Below, in pieces: positions 8,795 through 17,778 of a stretch of DNA of 64,000 nt (the stretch's first letter is position 1; every line of letters starts with the position of its first letter). Below the pieces are notes generated by a model. That model made no database searches. It saw only the letters and a program-made list of their open reading frames with translations, and had not been told where the DNA came from. A program made the position numbers and the translations under genes. The DNA is from Streptomyces sp. NBC_01429 (lineage in GTDB: Bacteria > Actinomycetota > Actinomycetes > Streptomycetales > Streptomycetaceae), in the NCBI RefSeq assembly GCF_036231945.1, contig NZ_CP109599.1, forward strand, positions 2,946,501-3,010,500, read 5' to 3'.

Positions 8795-9853
8795 GTGGCT
8801 GCGCACCGCAAACGTAAACAGCGCCCGCTCTCCGGCCAGGCCGGCCGGACGGCCGCCACTCTCGCGCTCGCCGGAGCCGCGACCGCCACCACCGCGGTCG
8901 CCCCCTCCCCCGCGCACGCCGAGCCCCGGCTGACGGCCGCGCAGGTCAAGGCCAAGGTGGACCGGCTGTACGAGCAGGCGGAGAGCGCCACCGAGCGGTA
9001 CAACGGCGCGAAGGTGAAGGCGGACGACGCCCGTGCCTCGCTCACCCTGCTGCGCGACGAGGCCGCCCGCAGGGCGGAGGGGCTCAACACCTCGCGCGAC
9101 GCGCTCGGTTCGATCGCCGCCGCGCAGTACCGCTCCGGCGGCCTCGATCCCGCCGTACAGCTCGGTCTCAGCTCCAAGCCCGAGGAATTCCTCGAAGGCG
9201 CGGCGCTGGCCGAACGGACCGGCGCCCGGCAGGCCGCGATGATCGCGTCGATCCGCCGGGAACTCGGGCAGATCGCCGGGCTGCGCGCGCGGGCCGACAG
9301 CCGGGTGGCGGATCTCAGGGCCCGTCAGTCCGAACTGGCCCGGCACAAGTCCGACGTCCGGGCCAAGCTGGACTCGGCCCAGCGGCTGCTGGACCGGCTC
9401 ACCACCGCGCAGCGCGCCCGGTACGACCAGCGGAACGCTCCGGATTCCGACGGGCAGCAGGGGCAGGGCCGGGGGCAGCGGGCGGGCGCCGTGCCCGCGC
9501 CGAACTCCCGCGCCTCGGCGGCCGTCTCCTTCGCCTACGGGGCCATCGGCAAGCCGTACGTGTGGGGCGCCACCGGGCCCGGTTCCTTCGACTGCTCGGG
9601 GCTGACCCAGGCCGCCTGGCGCTCGGCCGGGGTCTCGCTGCCGCGCACCACGTACACCCAGATCAACGCGGGCCGGCGGGTGGGCCGCGATCAGCTCGCC
9701 CCGGGTGACCTGGTCTTCTTCTTCTCCGGTGTCAGCCATGTCGGGATCTATGTCGGCGGCGGGCAGATGATCCACGCCCCGCGCCCCGGCTCGGCGGTCC
9801 GGCTCGCGCCGATCGACCAGATGCCCTTCGCGGGCGCCGCGCGCCCTGCCTAG
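8795..9853 (+). CDS. NlpC/P60 family peptidoglycan endopeptidase, secreted (second paralogue)
   Basis: A second secreted P60 enzyme, about 352 aa. The signal peptide ends near SPAHA (about residue 42), followed by a coiled-coil region (about 50-215) and a short Gln/Gly linker. The C-terminal NlpC/P60 domain has catalytic Cys in FDCSGLTQ, His in SHVGIYVG and a third polar residue in IHAPRPG. GTG at 8795 gives MAAHRKRKQ, matching the paralogue's MASHRKS start. GTG at 8783 is closer to the AGAAGG box but only two bases from it, so the start is uncertain. Unlike its paralogue it has no recognisable c-di-AMP riboswitch, so the pair is probably regulated differently. Confidence 0.9.
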   Translation: MAAHRKRKQRPLSGQAGRTAATLALAGAATATTAVAPSPAHAEPRLTAAQVKAKVDRLYEQAESATERYNGAKVKADDARASLTLLRDEAARRAEGLNTSRDALGSIAAAQYRSGGLDPAVQLGLSSKPEEFLEGAALAERTGARQAAMIASIRRELGQIAGLRARADSRVADLRARQSELARHKSDVRAKLDSAQRLLDRLTTAQRARYDQRNAPDSDGQQGQGRGQRAGAVPAPNSRASAAVSFAYGAIGKPYVWGATGPGSFDCSGLTQAAWRSAGVSLPRTTYTQINAGRRVGRDQLAPGDLVFFFSGVSHVGIYVGGGQMIHAPRPGSAVRLAPIDQMPFAGAARPA

Positions 9854-10036
9854 GGGCGTGTTGCGAAAGTAGCGCCGTCCAGGGGGCCACCCGGGCCCCG
9901 GGCTCGCCCACCCGGGCCCCCGGCCCGCCCCGCTTGGGTCCCGCCGGGGTGCCCCGTGCCCTCCGCTGATCCACGATGAGCAGCGGAACAGTACGGAGCG
10001 GTACGGAACCGAGGGGGCGGGCGAAAGAGGGAAGCT

Positions 10037-10417
10037 GTGAGACGTGCCACCGCGGTCCGCGCGACCGGGCTCCTCGTGGGCTCGCTCTTCGTCCTGGCAC
10101 CCGTCGGCGTCACCCCCCGGGGCTGCGGCGACCTCTCCGGCGGCCGGCTCTGCGTCGAGGGCCCGATCGGCGGCACGGGCGCCTTCACCACGCGTTACAC
10201 CCGGCACCCGGGCCGGTCCGAGGTCGCCGTACGGCTCGGTTATCAGCGCAAGGACAGCCGGATCACCGCGTTTCCCGGCTGGTTCGGCACGCGGACGACC
10301 CGGCACGGCCACGCGGAGCTGTCCGGCGTGATCGACACCGAGCCGGGTGAGTGCGTCCGTGGCGTGCTGGAGGACCGCGGGGGCCGGCTGTACGTCACCC
10401 GGTGGCACTGCTCGTAG
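10037..10417 (+). CDS. Small exported hypothetical protein
   Basis: A 126-aa protein of unknown function with an N-terminal hydrophobic signal (LLVGSLFVLAPVGV, about 12-25). Five Cys follow, at PRGCGD, RLCVEG, GECVRG and the C-terminal WHCS among others, in an order consistent with disulfides in an exported protein. The C-terminus ends in Cys-Ser. GTG at 10037 is preceded by AGAGGGAA at suitable distance. It lies alone between the P60 gene and the convergent GH2 gene, whose stop is 24 bases away. I do not recognise the family. Confidence 0.65.
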   Translation: MRRATAVRATGLLVGSLFVLAPVGVTPRGCGDLSGGRLCVEGPIGGTGAFTTRYTRHPGRSEVAVRLGYQRKDSRITAFPGWFGTRTTRHGHAELSGVIDTEPGECVRGVLEDRGGRLYVTRWHCS

Positions 10418-10440
10418 CGTCCGGGTGACGTACTGCCGTG

Positions 10441-13400
10441 TCACCCGGTGGCACTGCTCCTGGCGTCCGGCACCTGGATCGTGGTGACGCGTTGCGCGCC
10501 CTGGGCGGTCCCCGGGTGCGCGCTGGTCAGCTCCAGCCTGATCCGGGAGCCGGTGACCCGGTCGAAGGTGATGACCGTCGGCTCGTCGGAGGCGGTGGCC
10601 CAGTCGACGCTCTGGTGCCGTACGGCGGCGTACCGGTCCCCGTCCCAGTAGGAGACGGTGATCGAGGCGGGCAGGGTGTGCCGCGCGCCGACGGTGAAGG
10701 AGACCTCGACCGAGCCGAAGGTGCGGGGGCCGGGCCAGGCCACGGATATCCAGTCGGCCGGGCGGGCGCCGCTGAAGGCGGGCAGCAGCGCGGTGGCCGG
10801 CTTGGCGAAGGCGTTCGACCAGCCGGTGTCCGGGGAGCCGTCGAGCATGGCGGCGGGCAGAGTGTCCGGCGCCCCGGAGTAGCTCGCGTCGGCCGTCGGA
10901 CCGCCCGGCGCTGCCGGCCCGGGGTCGGGTGCGAAGGTCCGGGGCGGGGTCGTCGACGCGTCGCGTACGGCCGTGGCGCGCACCGTGGTCGTGGCGGTGC
11001 GCAGCCCGTCCGCGCGGGCGGTGAGCGTGAGCGTACCGGCGGTGGTACCGGCGCGGACCACGGCGAGGGCCTTGCCGTGGAAGGCGGTCCGGGTGGATGC
11101 CTGGTAGCGCTCGGCGCTCTCCTGGCGCCCGTTGTCCAGGCCGGCCAGCGAGCCGCCGGTGGCCGTGAAGGCGATGCGGTGGCCGGCGTCGGGCACCACC
11201 ACGCCGTGGTCGTCGATGACCTCGGCGGTGACGAAGCAGAGCGCGCGGCCGTCCGCGTCGACCCGGGTGCGGTCCGGGGTGAGCCGTACGGTGTACGGCC
11301 GCCCGGCGGTGCGCAGCACGTCGGTCGCCACCGTACGGCCTGCGCGCCGGGCGACGGCCTTGAGCACGCCCGGCGCGAAGGGGACGCGCCAGCTGAGGTG
11401 CAGTTTGCCCGCGCTGCCGTTGGGGCTGGTGTAACTGCCGGGGTACGGGCCCGAGGTGACGGTCCTGTCGTCGCCGGTGGCCTCCGTGGTCTCGCGGTAG
11501 GTCCGGCCGTCGGTGGTCCTCTTGATGTCGAAGCTCCGCACGCCCAGGGACGTGCCGTTGAGGAACAGCTCCACCGTGTCCGCGTTGGAGTAGGCCCAGA
11601 CCTCGACGTTCTCGCCGCGCCGGTGGCCGGTCCAGTCCATGGGCAGCAGGTGGACCATGGGCAGCTCGCTCCACTGGCTCCGGAACAGGTAGTACATGTC
11701 CTTGGGGAAGCCGGCCGTGTCCATCGCGCCGAAGAACGACGCCTTCACGGGAAACACGTCGTACGGGGTGGGCTCGCCGATGTAGTCGATGCCGGTCCAG
11801 AGGAACTGTCCGGCGAAGAAGCGGCGGTCCCGGTCCTTCTTCAGCCCGTACTCGCCGCTCATCGTCCAGGGGGCGAGGTTGTTGTCGTAACTGGAGGTCG
11901 CGCGTCTGCCGGGGGTGTGGTTCTCGCCGGTGTTGAGGTGTTCGGGCTCCTGGTAGGTGGAGCGGGTGGAGGTCTGGGAGGAGGATTCGGACTCGAAGAG
12001 GAACAGGTGCGGGTAGCGCGCGTGCAGGGCGTCGACCGAGGCGGCCGTGTTGTAGTTCAGGCCGAGTCCGTCGAGTTCGGCGAGCATGAGGTCCGCCGGT
12101 GAGCCCACGGCGGGCAGGGAGCGGTACTTGTCCGAGCCGATCACGACGGGCCGGGTGTCGTCGAGGGCGCGGACGCCGTCGATGAGGCGCCGGGCCGTGG
12201 CCGGGCCGGTGGCGCCGGTGGAGTCGGGGATCTCGTTGCCGATGGACCACATGACGACGGCGGGCGAATTGCGGGCGGCGCGCACCATCTCGGCGATGTC
12301 GGCGTCGCTGTGGGCGTCGAAGAAGCGGGCGTAGTCGTAGCTGGTCTTGCGGGTCTGCCAGCAGTCGAACGCCTCGACCATCATGATGACGCCGAGCCGC
12401 TCGCAGGCCCGGATCAGCTCGGGGGAGGGCGGGTTGTGCGAGGAGCGGTACGCGTTGACGCCCATGGACTTCATGAGGGTGAGCTGGCGGACGATGGCGT
12501 CCTCGTGGGTGGCGGAGCCCAGCGCGCCCAGGTCGTGGTGGAGGTTGACGCCGCGGACCTTGGTGTGTTCGCCGTTGAGGGAGAGTCCGGTCTCGGAGCC
12601 GATGGTGACGTAGCGGAAGCCGAAGGTGGTGCGGTACGTGTCGAGCGTGGCGCCGCCGGACCGTAACTCGGTGTCCAGGGTGTACAGCCGCGGGGTGTCG
12701 AAGGACCACAGCAGGGGCCGGGCGACGGTCATCTCCAGATCCGCGGTGGCCGGTGATTCCGCCGGTACGTCGAGCTTCGAGGTCTCCCGCGCCACGGCCC
12801 GGCCGTCGGGATCGCGGACGGTGGTGACGACGGTGACCGGCCGGGCGGCGCCGGACTCGTTCCCGATCTCGATCCGCGCGCGGACGGTGGCGCGGCCGGA
12901 GCCGATCGTGTCGGCGAGGCCGGGCGTCGTCACGTACGTGCCCCAGCGCCGCACGTGTACGGGGTCGGTGACGACCAGCCGGGCGCTGCGGTGGATGCCG
13001 CTGCCCGAGTACCAGCGGCTGCTGGGCAGCCGGTTGCGTACTTCGACGGCGATGACGTTGGGGGTGGTGCCGTCGGTGTGCAGCAGGTCGGTGAGGTCGA
13101 GGGCGAACCCGGTGTAGCCGTAGGGGTGGTTGCCGACGAGTGTGCCGTTGCAGTGGACGTACGCGTCCATGTAGACGCCGTCGAACTCGACGGAGATCCG
13201 GCGGCCGGCGAGCGCGGGCGGCAGGGTGAAGGTGTTCCGGTACCAGCCGAGGCCGCCGGGGAAGAAGCCGGTGCCGGAGGTGGTGCCGGAGTCGGCGGTG
13301 GGGGTGAGTTCGATGCTCCAGTCGTGGGGTACCCGGACCTCGCGCCAGCCGGAGTCGTCGTGGCCGGGCTGCGCGGCGGTGGCGTAGGCGCCGGTCGGAT

Positions 13401-13587
13401 CGGTGATGCCGGCGGGATTGACGAGGGCGAAGCGCCAGCCGTCGGTGAGTTCGATGGTCCTGGCCGGGGCAGTACGGGTGTCCGGCGCGGGTACGGTGCC
13501 CGCGGCGTTCGCGGTGCCCTGGGCGAGCGCGCCGGCCAGAGGTGCGGCGGTGCCGGCGATCAGGAGTGTCCTGCGTGGGACCGTCAA
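10441..13587 (-). CDS. Secreted glycoside hydrolase family 2 (beta-galactosidase-like)
   Basis: Large exported GH2 enzyme, 1048 aa, predicted to hydrolyse beta-galactosides or related beta-glycosides outside the cell. A Tat/Sec-like signal (VPRRTLLIAGTAAPLAGALA) leads the protein. Domains in order are a GH2 sugar-binding jelly roll (about 45-210), an Ig-like domain (about 215-325), a TIM barrel (about 330-620), then DUF4982-like and C-terminal Ig-like domains (about 650-880). A C-terminal F5/8-type or CBM-like domain occupies about 905-1040. Active-site Glu452 sits in SIGNEIPDS (acid/base) and Glu534 in FESESSS (nucleophile). TTG at 13587 has GAGGGAG seven bases upstream. GH2 also includes beta-glucuronidases and mannosidases, so the substrate is not settled. 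Confidence 0.88.
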   Translation of the reverse strand: MTVPRRTLLIAGTAAPLAGALAQGTANAAGTVPAPDTRTAPARTIELTDGWRFALVNPAGITDPTGAYATAAQPGHDDSGWREVRVPHDWSIELTPTADSGTTSGTGFFPGGLGWYRNTFTLPPALAGRRISVEFDGVYMDAYVHCNGTLVGNHPYGYTGFALDLTDLLHTDGTTPNVIAVEVRNRLPSSRWYSGSGIHRSARLVVTDPVHVRRWGTYVTTPGLADTIGSGRATVRARIEIGNESGAARPVTVVTTVRDPDGRAVARETSKLDVPAESPATADLEMTVARPLLWSFDTPRLYTLDTELRSGGATLDTYRTTFGFRYVTIGSETGLSLNGEHTKVRGVNLHHDLGALGSATHEDAIVRQLTLMKSMGVNAYRSSHNPPSPELIRACERLGVIMMVEAFDCWQTRKTSYDYARFFDAHSDADIAEMVRAARNSPAVVMWSIGNEIPDSTGATGPATARRLIDGVRALDDTRPVVIGSDKYRSLPAVGSPADLMLAELDGLGLNYNTAASVDALHARYPHLFLFESESSSQTSTRSTYQEPEHLNTGENHTPGRRATSSYDNNLAPWTMSGEYGLKKDRDRRFFAGQFLWTGIDYIGEPTPYDVFPVKASFFGAMDTAGFPKDMYYLFRSQWSELPMVHLLPMDWTGHRRGENVEVWAYSNADTVELFLNGTSLGVRSFDIKRTTDGRTYRETTEATGDDRTVTSGPYPGSYTSPNGSAGKLHLSWRVPFAPGVLKAVARRAGRTVATDVLRTAGRPYTVRLTPDRTRVDADGRALCFVTAEVIDDHGVVVPDAGHRIAFTATGGSLAGLDNGRQESAERYQASTRTAFHGKALAVVRAGTTAGTLTLTARADGLRTATTTVRATAVRDASTTPPRTFAPDPGPAAPGGPTADASYSGAPDTLPAAMLDGSPDTGWSNAFAKPATALLPAFSGARPADWISVAWPGPRTFGSVEVSFTVGARHTLPASITVSYWDGDRYAAVRHQSVDWATASDEPTVITFDRVTGSRIRLELTSAHPGTAQGAQRVTTIQVPDARSSATG

Positions 13588-13738
13588 AGCGTTCTCCCTC
13601 GGTAGGCGCGCGACACCACACAGGGCATCAACCGGTGCCGACCGGGGTCAAGAGGCACGCACCACCTTTCACCATGAACACGCCAAGCACGCCTCCTCGG
13701 ACCGGCCTCCGCGGACCGACCTCCGCGGACCGGCCGCC

Positions 13739-14461
13739 TCAGACCAGCCTGCGGGCCGTCGCCCAGCGGGTGAGTTCATGGCGGTTGGAGAGCTGGAGCT
13801 TGCGCAGCACCGCCGAGACATGCGATTCCACGGTCTTCACCGAGATGAACAGCTGCTTGGCGATCTCCTTGTACGCGTAGCCCCGCGCGATCAGCCGCAG
13901 CACCTCGCGCTCCCGCTGGGTGAGCCGGTCCAGGTCCTCGTCCACCGGCGGCGCGTCCGTCGACGCGAACGCGTCCAGGACGAAGCCGGCCAGCCTCGGT
14001 GAGAAGACCGCGTCGCCCTCCTGGACCCGGAAGACCGAGTCGACCAGGTCGGTGCCGGTGATCGTTTTGGTGACGTAGCCCCGGGCGCCGCCCCTGATGA
14101 CCCCGATGACGTCCTCGGCGGCGTCGGAGACCGACAGCGCCAGGAACCGCACCGGGTTCTCCACGGCGCCCATCAGCGGCGCGCAGCGGCGCAGCACCTC
14201 CACACCGCCGCCACCCGGCAGATGGACATCGAGCAGCACGACCTCGGGACGGGTCGCGTTGATCACCGTGACCGCCTGGTCGACGTCGGCCGCCTCACCC
14301 ACGACCTCGACGCCCGTCAGCTCCGTACGGCCGATCTCGGCCTGGACGCCGGTGCGGAACATCCGGTGGTCGTCGACGAGCACGACCCGCGCCCGCCGGC
14401 CGTCCCCGGCCCGGTCCGCGCCCCGCGCCCCCGTGCCCTCGGCCTGTACGCCCTCGCTCAT
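13739..14461 (-). CDS. LuxR/NarL-family response regulator of the PspC-kinase system
   Basis: Two-component response regulator, 240 aa. The receiver domain (about 25-150) has the DDHRMF acidic pocket, the phospho-acceptor Asp in VVLLDVHLPGG and the conserved Lys in YVTKTI. A C-terminal LuxR-type helix-turn-helix (about 175-235) reads LTQREREVLRLIARGYAYKE and continues with SVKTVESHV. ATG at 14461 is chosen over GTG at 14467 because GAGGGG lies eight bases upstream. It lies 196 bases downstream of the histidine kinase on the same strand and is its probable partner. The pairing of a PspC-domain kinase with a NarL-type regulator recalls LiaSR-like envelope-stress systems. Confidence 0.9.
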   Translation of the reverse strand: MSEGVQAEGTGARGADRAGDGRRARVVLVDDHRMFRTGVQAEIGRTELTGVEVVGEAADVDQAVTVINATRPEVVLLDVHLPGGGGVEVLRRCAPLMGAVENPVRFLALSVSDAAEDVIGVIRGGARGYVTKTITGTDLVDSVFRVQEGDAVFSPRLAGFVLDAFASTDAPPVDEDLDRLTQREREVLRLIARGYAYKEIAKQLFISVKTVESHVSAVLRKLQLSNRHELTRWATARRLV

Positions 14462-14612
14462 GGTCACTGCCCCTCGCCCTCGTCGCTGCGCCGCCCGTGC
14501 GGCACCAGTGTCTCTCCCGGTCGGCTCCGCCCCGTCGCGGCACTATTACCGTACGGTCCCGGCTCATTCGACCGGAAGTCACCCAGGGCCGGGGCCTGCG
14601 CAAACGGGATGC

Positions 14613-14672
14613 CATTCGGCCTCGGCGTCATTCGGCCCGGTGTCATTCGCCTCGGTGTCATTCGGCCCGCTC
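14613..14672. repeat. Four tandem imperfect 15-base repeats between kinase and regulator
   Basis: Four copies of a unit beginning CATTCGG or CATTCGC and ending in GT or CT lie head to tail. The last one runs into the stop codon and final codons of the histidine kinase gene. The array lies in the 196-base gap between kinase and regulator genes. Confidence 0.6.
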
Positions 14673-15971
14673 CATCTCCAACTCGACTTCCGTGCCGCCG
14701 CCGGGCGCCGCGCTCAGCCGGGCCGTGCCGCCGTTGCGCTGCATACGGCCGATGATCGACTCGCGGACGCCCATCCGGTCGGCGGGCACCGCGTCCGGGT
14801 CGAAGCCGGGCCCCCGGTCCCGTACGGAGATGAAGACCGTGCGCCCCTCCACCTCGGCGAAGACCTGCACCGCGCCGCCCTCGCCCCCGTACTTGGCGGC
14901 ATTGACCATCGCCTCGCGCGCCGCCTGTATCTGCGCGGCCAGCTTCTCGTCGAGCGGGCAGTCCCCGACGACCACGACCTCGATCGGCACCCCGTGGTAG
15001 TCCTCCACCTCGGCCGCCGTCCGCTTGACGGCCTCGGCGAGAGTGCTGGGCTCGTCCTCCTCGTCCTTGCCCGTGCCCTCCGGCCGGTAGAGCCAGGCAC
15101 GCAGCTCACGCTCCTGGGCGCGGGCGAGCCGGCGGACCTCGCCCGCCTCGTCGGCGTTGCGCTGGATGAGGGTGAGGGTGTGCAGCACGGAGTCATGGAC
15201 ATGGGCGGCGACCTCGGCCCGCTCCTGCGCGCGGATGCGCATCAGCCGCTCCTCGGAGAGGTCCTGCGTCATCCGGACGAGCCAGGGCCCGGCGAGCAGC
15301 GCCACCCCGGCCACGACGGCGATCGCTCCGGTCAGCACGTTTCCGAACTGGGCCGCCGAGCCGCGCACCACCATGAAGACGGCCAGCCCGAGACCGACCA
15401 GGGCGACGCCCGCGACACCGCGCGCGAGCTGGAGCGCCCGGCGGTTCCTGCCCGCCTCGGCCCAGCGGGCACGGCGCGCGTTGTCCGCCTGGCGCCAGAC
15501 CAGGACGACTCCCGCGCCTATCAGGAGCGTCGGCCAGATGTAGCGGTCGGCCTCGTTGCGGCCCAGGCTGACGTTGCCGATGAACGTACCGGCGCTGATC
15601 ACCAGCGCGATCAGCGCGAAGATCTGTCCCTTGTCGGGCTTGCGCAGACGGCGCCGGCCGTCCGGGCTGATCTCGAAGAGCGAGCGCGGCTCGGCGGCGG
15701 TGCCGCCGATGCCGAGCGGGACGACGATCCAGAAGACGGCATAGAGCAGGGCGCCGAGGCCCTGCGCGAAGAAGAGGATGAGGAAGACCATCCGCACCCA
15801 GACCACCGGCAGTCCGAGATGGCCGGCGAGCCCGCGCGCCACCCCGCCGAGCAGCCTGCCGTCCGCGCTGCGGTACAGCTTGCGCACCGGCTGCTCCTCG
15901 GGCGCGGGCGCACGGGAGGCGGAGGACGCGGCGGCACGTGGCGGGGCGGCTGGCATGTCAACGATGGTCAC
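14658..15971 (-). CDS. PspC-domain sensor histidine kinase
   Basis: Membrane histidine kinase, 437 aa, with an N-terminal PspC domain (about residues 30-88; KLYRSADGRLLGGVARGLAG). Several further membrane helices follow (about 60-85, 120-140, 148-165, 180-200, 210-235). The dimerisation region has the HisKA_3-type box AHVHDSVLHTLTLIQ with the phosphorylatable His. The HATPase domain follows, with N box EAMVNAAKYGG, DRGPGFDP and a terminal glycine-rich GGGTEVELEME. The GTG start at 15971 is tentative; ATG at 15956 (MPAAPP) is possible. It is divergent from a second PspC protein and upstream of a LuxR-type regulator, so the three likely form one envelope-stress sensing module. Confidence 0.9.
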   Translation of the reverse strand: MTIVDMPAAPPRAAASSASRAPAPEEQPVRKLYRSADGRLLGGVARGLAGHLGLPVVWVRMVFLILFFAQGLGALLYAVFWIVVPLGIGGTAAEPRSLFEISPDGRRRLRKPDKGQIFALIALVISAGTFIGNVSLGRNEADRYIWPTLLIGAGVVLVWRQADNARRARWAEAGRNRRALQLARGVAGVALVGLGLAVFMVVRGSAAQFGNVLTGAIAVVAGVALLAGPWLVRMTQDLSEERLMRIRAQERAEVAAHVHDSVLHTLTLIQRNADEAGEVRRLARAQERELRAWLYRPEGTGKDEEDEPSTLAEAVKRTAAEVEDYHGVPIEVVVVGDCPLDEKLAAQIQAAREAMVNAAKYGGEGGAVQVFAEVEGRTVFISVRDRGPGFDPDAVPADRMGVRESIIGRMQRNGGTARLSAAPGGGTEVELEMERAE

Positions 15972-16112
15972 ACGGCGGACCGGGCCGGGGCATCAGGGGC
16001 GGACCCCTGACGCGACCCTGATCCCGGCCCCGGGATGCCCGGGATCAATATCAGGGACAGTCCGGGGTCGGTGCCGGTAGAGCCGCGGCGCCCGCGCCCG
16101 CACCATGGACGT

Positions 16113-17528
16113 ATGACCCAGCCGCCGTCTCCACCGCCGCCCGCGCCGCCTTCGGCGCCGGGTTCCGCTTCGGGCTCCGCGTCTCCTTCAGCCACCCCGC
16201 CGCCCGCGCTCTCGCAGCTGCGGCGCAGCCAGCGGCAGAAGGTGTTCGCCGGGGTGTGCGGCGGGCTGGGCAAGCACTGCGACATCGACCCGGTCGTCTT
16301 CCGGATCGTGATCGGCGTGCTCACGGTGACGGGGGGCGTCGGGCTGATCTTCTACGGTTTCGCCTGGCTGCTGATCCCGCTCGAGGGCGAGGAGGAGAAC
16401 GAGGGGCGCAGGCTGCTGTCGGGGCGGGTGGACGGCGCCTCGCTGATCGCCGTGCTGCTCGCGCTGATCGGCTGCGGGCTGTTCCTGTCGATGCTGGGTA
16501 ACCGGGAGACGCTGAGCTTCGCCGGGCTGCTGTCGATCGCGGTCGTGGGGGCCGCCGTCTGGTCCCAGCGCAGGCGCGGCGCCCCGGCGGACCGCGCGCC
16601 GTCGGATCCTTCCTCGGCGCACGCGGCGGCGGAGGCTCCGCCGGAGACGATGGCGCCACCGACACCCGGCAGCCCTTCGTGGTGGCGGGATCCGATCTCC
16701 AAGGACGGCCGTGGCGGCCCCGGCGGTTTCGGTCCGCCCGGGACGGACTATCTGTGGGGCCCCGACGGCACCGGGGCGCAGACCCAGGCGCAGCCGTGGG
16801 GGTGGCACCGGGTCGCCCCGCCGCGCCCGCCCCGCCCACGGGGACCGCGCGCGATAGCGGGGCTGTTCTTCCTCCTCGCCCTGCTGGCCGCGGGGCTGGG
16901 CACGGGTCTTTCGTGGGAGGACCACCCGCTGGGCACGAGCGTGCAGATCGGCCTCGCCGCCGCGCTCGCCGTGTTCGGGATCGGTCTCGTCGTCAGCAGC
17001 TTCCTGGGGCGTACGGGCATGGGCACGATCCTGCTCGTGGTGCTCACGGCCGGGCTGCTGTCCGGTGCGTCGGTGATACCGAAGGACATCTCCACGCGGT
17101 GGAGCGACCAGCAGTGGACGGCGGCCTCGGCCGCCGCCGTCCAGCCCCGCTACGAGCTGAGTTCGGGCAGGGGCACCCTGGACCTGCGGGGGCTCAAGGT
17201 GCCCGAGGGGCAGACCGTCAGCACCTCCGCCAGGGTGGCCGCGGGGCAGCTGAGAGTTGTCATCCCGGAAGGAGTGACCGTGCGGGTGAACGCCAAGGCG
17301 GACTTCGGGAATGTGCGGTTCCCGGGAGAGCGCGCCGATGAAGCGAACGTCTCCGCGAACCAGACACGGCGGCTCACGCTGCCACCGAGCACGAGCACCA
17401 GTACGGGCACGGACGCGGGCACGGGCACGGGCACGGGCAAGGACACGAGTGAGACACGGGCGGGCACGCTGAGGCTGAACCTCGAAGTGGGCTTCGGCCA
17501 GGTGGAGGTGGCCCGTGCCGCGTCATGA
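16113..17528 (+). CDS. PspC-domain membrane protein with LiaF-like C-terminus
   Basis: Multi-pass membrane protein, about 471 aa. After a Pro/Ser-rich N-terminus, a PspC domain spans about residues 30-90 (LRRSQRQKVFAGVCGGLGKH). Membrane segments follow at about 105-150, with a Pro/Gly-rich cytoplasmic stretch and three more helices at about 250-325. The C-terminal extracytoplasmic part (about 345-470) has LiaF-like beta repeats (RGTLDLRGL, VAAGQLRVVIP, FGNVRFPGE) and a Thr/Gly linker. ATG at 16113 (MTQPPSPP) is preferred over 16035 because GGTAGAGC upstream resembles a -10 element. It faces the PspC kinase across a 141-base divergent gap. LiaF-type proteins inhibit such kinases in Firmicutes, so a regulatory role is inferred. 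Confidence 0.85.
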   Translation: MTQPPSPPPPAPPSAPGSASGSASPSATPPPALSQLRRSQRQKVFAGVCGGLGKHCDIDPVVFRIVIGVLTVTGGVGLIFYGFAWLLIPLEGEEENEGRRLLSGRVDGASLIAVLLALIGCGLFLSMLGNRETLSFAGLLSIAVVGAAVWSQRRRGAPADRAPSDPSSAHAAAEAPPETMAPPTPGSPSWWRDPISKDGRGGPGGFGPPGTDYLWGPDGTGAQTQAQPWGWHRVAPPRPPRPRGPRAIAGLFFLLALLAAGLGTGLSWEDHPLGTSVQIGLAAALAVFGIGLVVSSFLGRTGMGTILLVVLTAGLLSGASVIPKDISTRWSDQQWTAASAAAVQPRYELSSGRGTLDLRGLKVPEGQTVSTSARVAAGQLRVVIPEGVTVRVNAKADFGNVRFPGERADEANVSANQTRRLTLPPSTSTSTGTDAGTGTGTGKDTSETRAGTLRLNLEVGFGQVEVARAAS

Positions 17529-17778
17529 ATTCAAGCCGGGCCGGCTGATCGTGGGGCTGACGGCCCTGGGCGCGGCCGTGCCGTATCTGGGTGACGCCGC
17601 GGGCGTCTGGCACGCGCCGTGGTATCTGGCCCTGGTCGTGGTCTGGGACGGTCTGTGTCTCGCGGCGCTCGCGACCTGGGTGAACTACCGCATACGACGC
17701 CGTCGCCCGGCCAGCAAGGCATCCAGTGAGAACACCGGGGCGCCGGCGAGTACGAGCGGTAGCCAGGCCATGAGATAG
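17515..17778 (+). CDS. Small membrane protein, translationally coupled to the PspC/LiaF-like gene
   Basis: An 87-aa protein with two hydrophobic segments (about 12-28 and 36-56), a basic cluster (YRIRRRRP) and a Ser/Ala-rich tail. Its GTG start at 17515 lies 14 bases inside the end of the upstream PspC gene, so the two are probably co-translated. Its last 94 bases overlap the end of the convergent DoxX gene. I recognise no named family; a role with the PspC module is inferred from coupling only. Confidence 0.7.
   Translation: MPRHEFKPGRLIVGLTALGAAVPYLGDAAGVWHAPWYLALVVVWDGLCLAALATWVNYRIRRRRPASKASSENTGAPASTSGSQAMR

Noticed and set aside
9860..9960. Dense GC palindromes after the second P60 gene
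   Set aside because: Runs of CCCGGG and GGGCC pair in many ways with no single stable stem or U tract, so I do not call a terminator or RNA there.
8612..13621. A 1669-codon open frame on the minus strand across the P60, small exported protein and GH2 genes
   Set aside because: It is a shadow of the GH2 gene and the opposite-strand P60 gene: its composition is Arg/Gly/Pro-rich, there is no recognisable domain, and the GH2 frame has full catalytic motifs.
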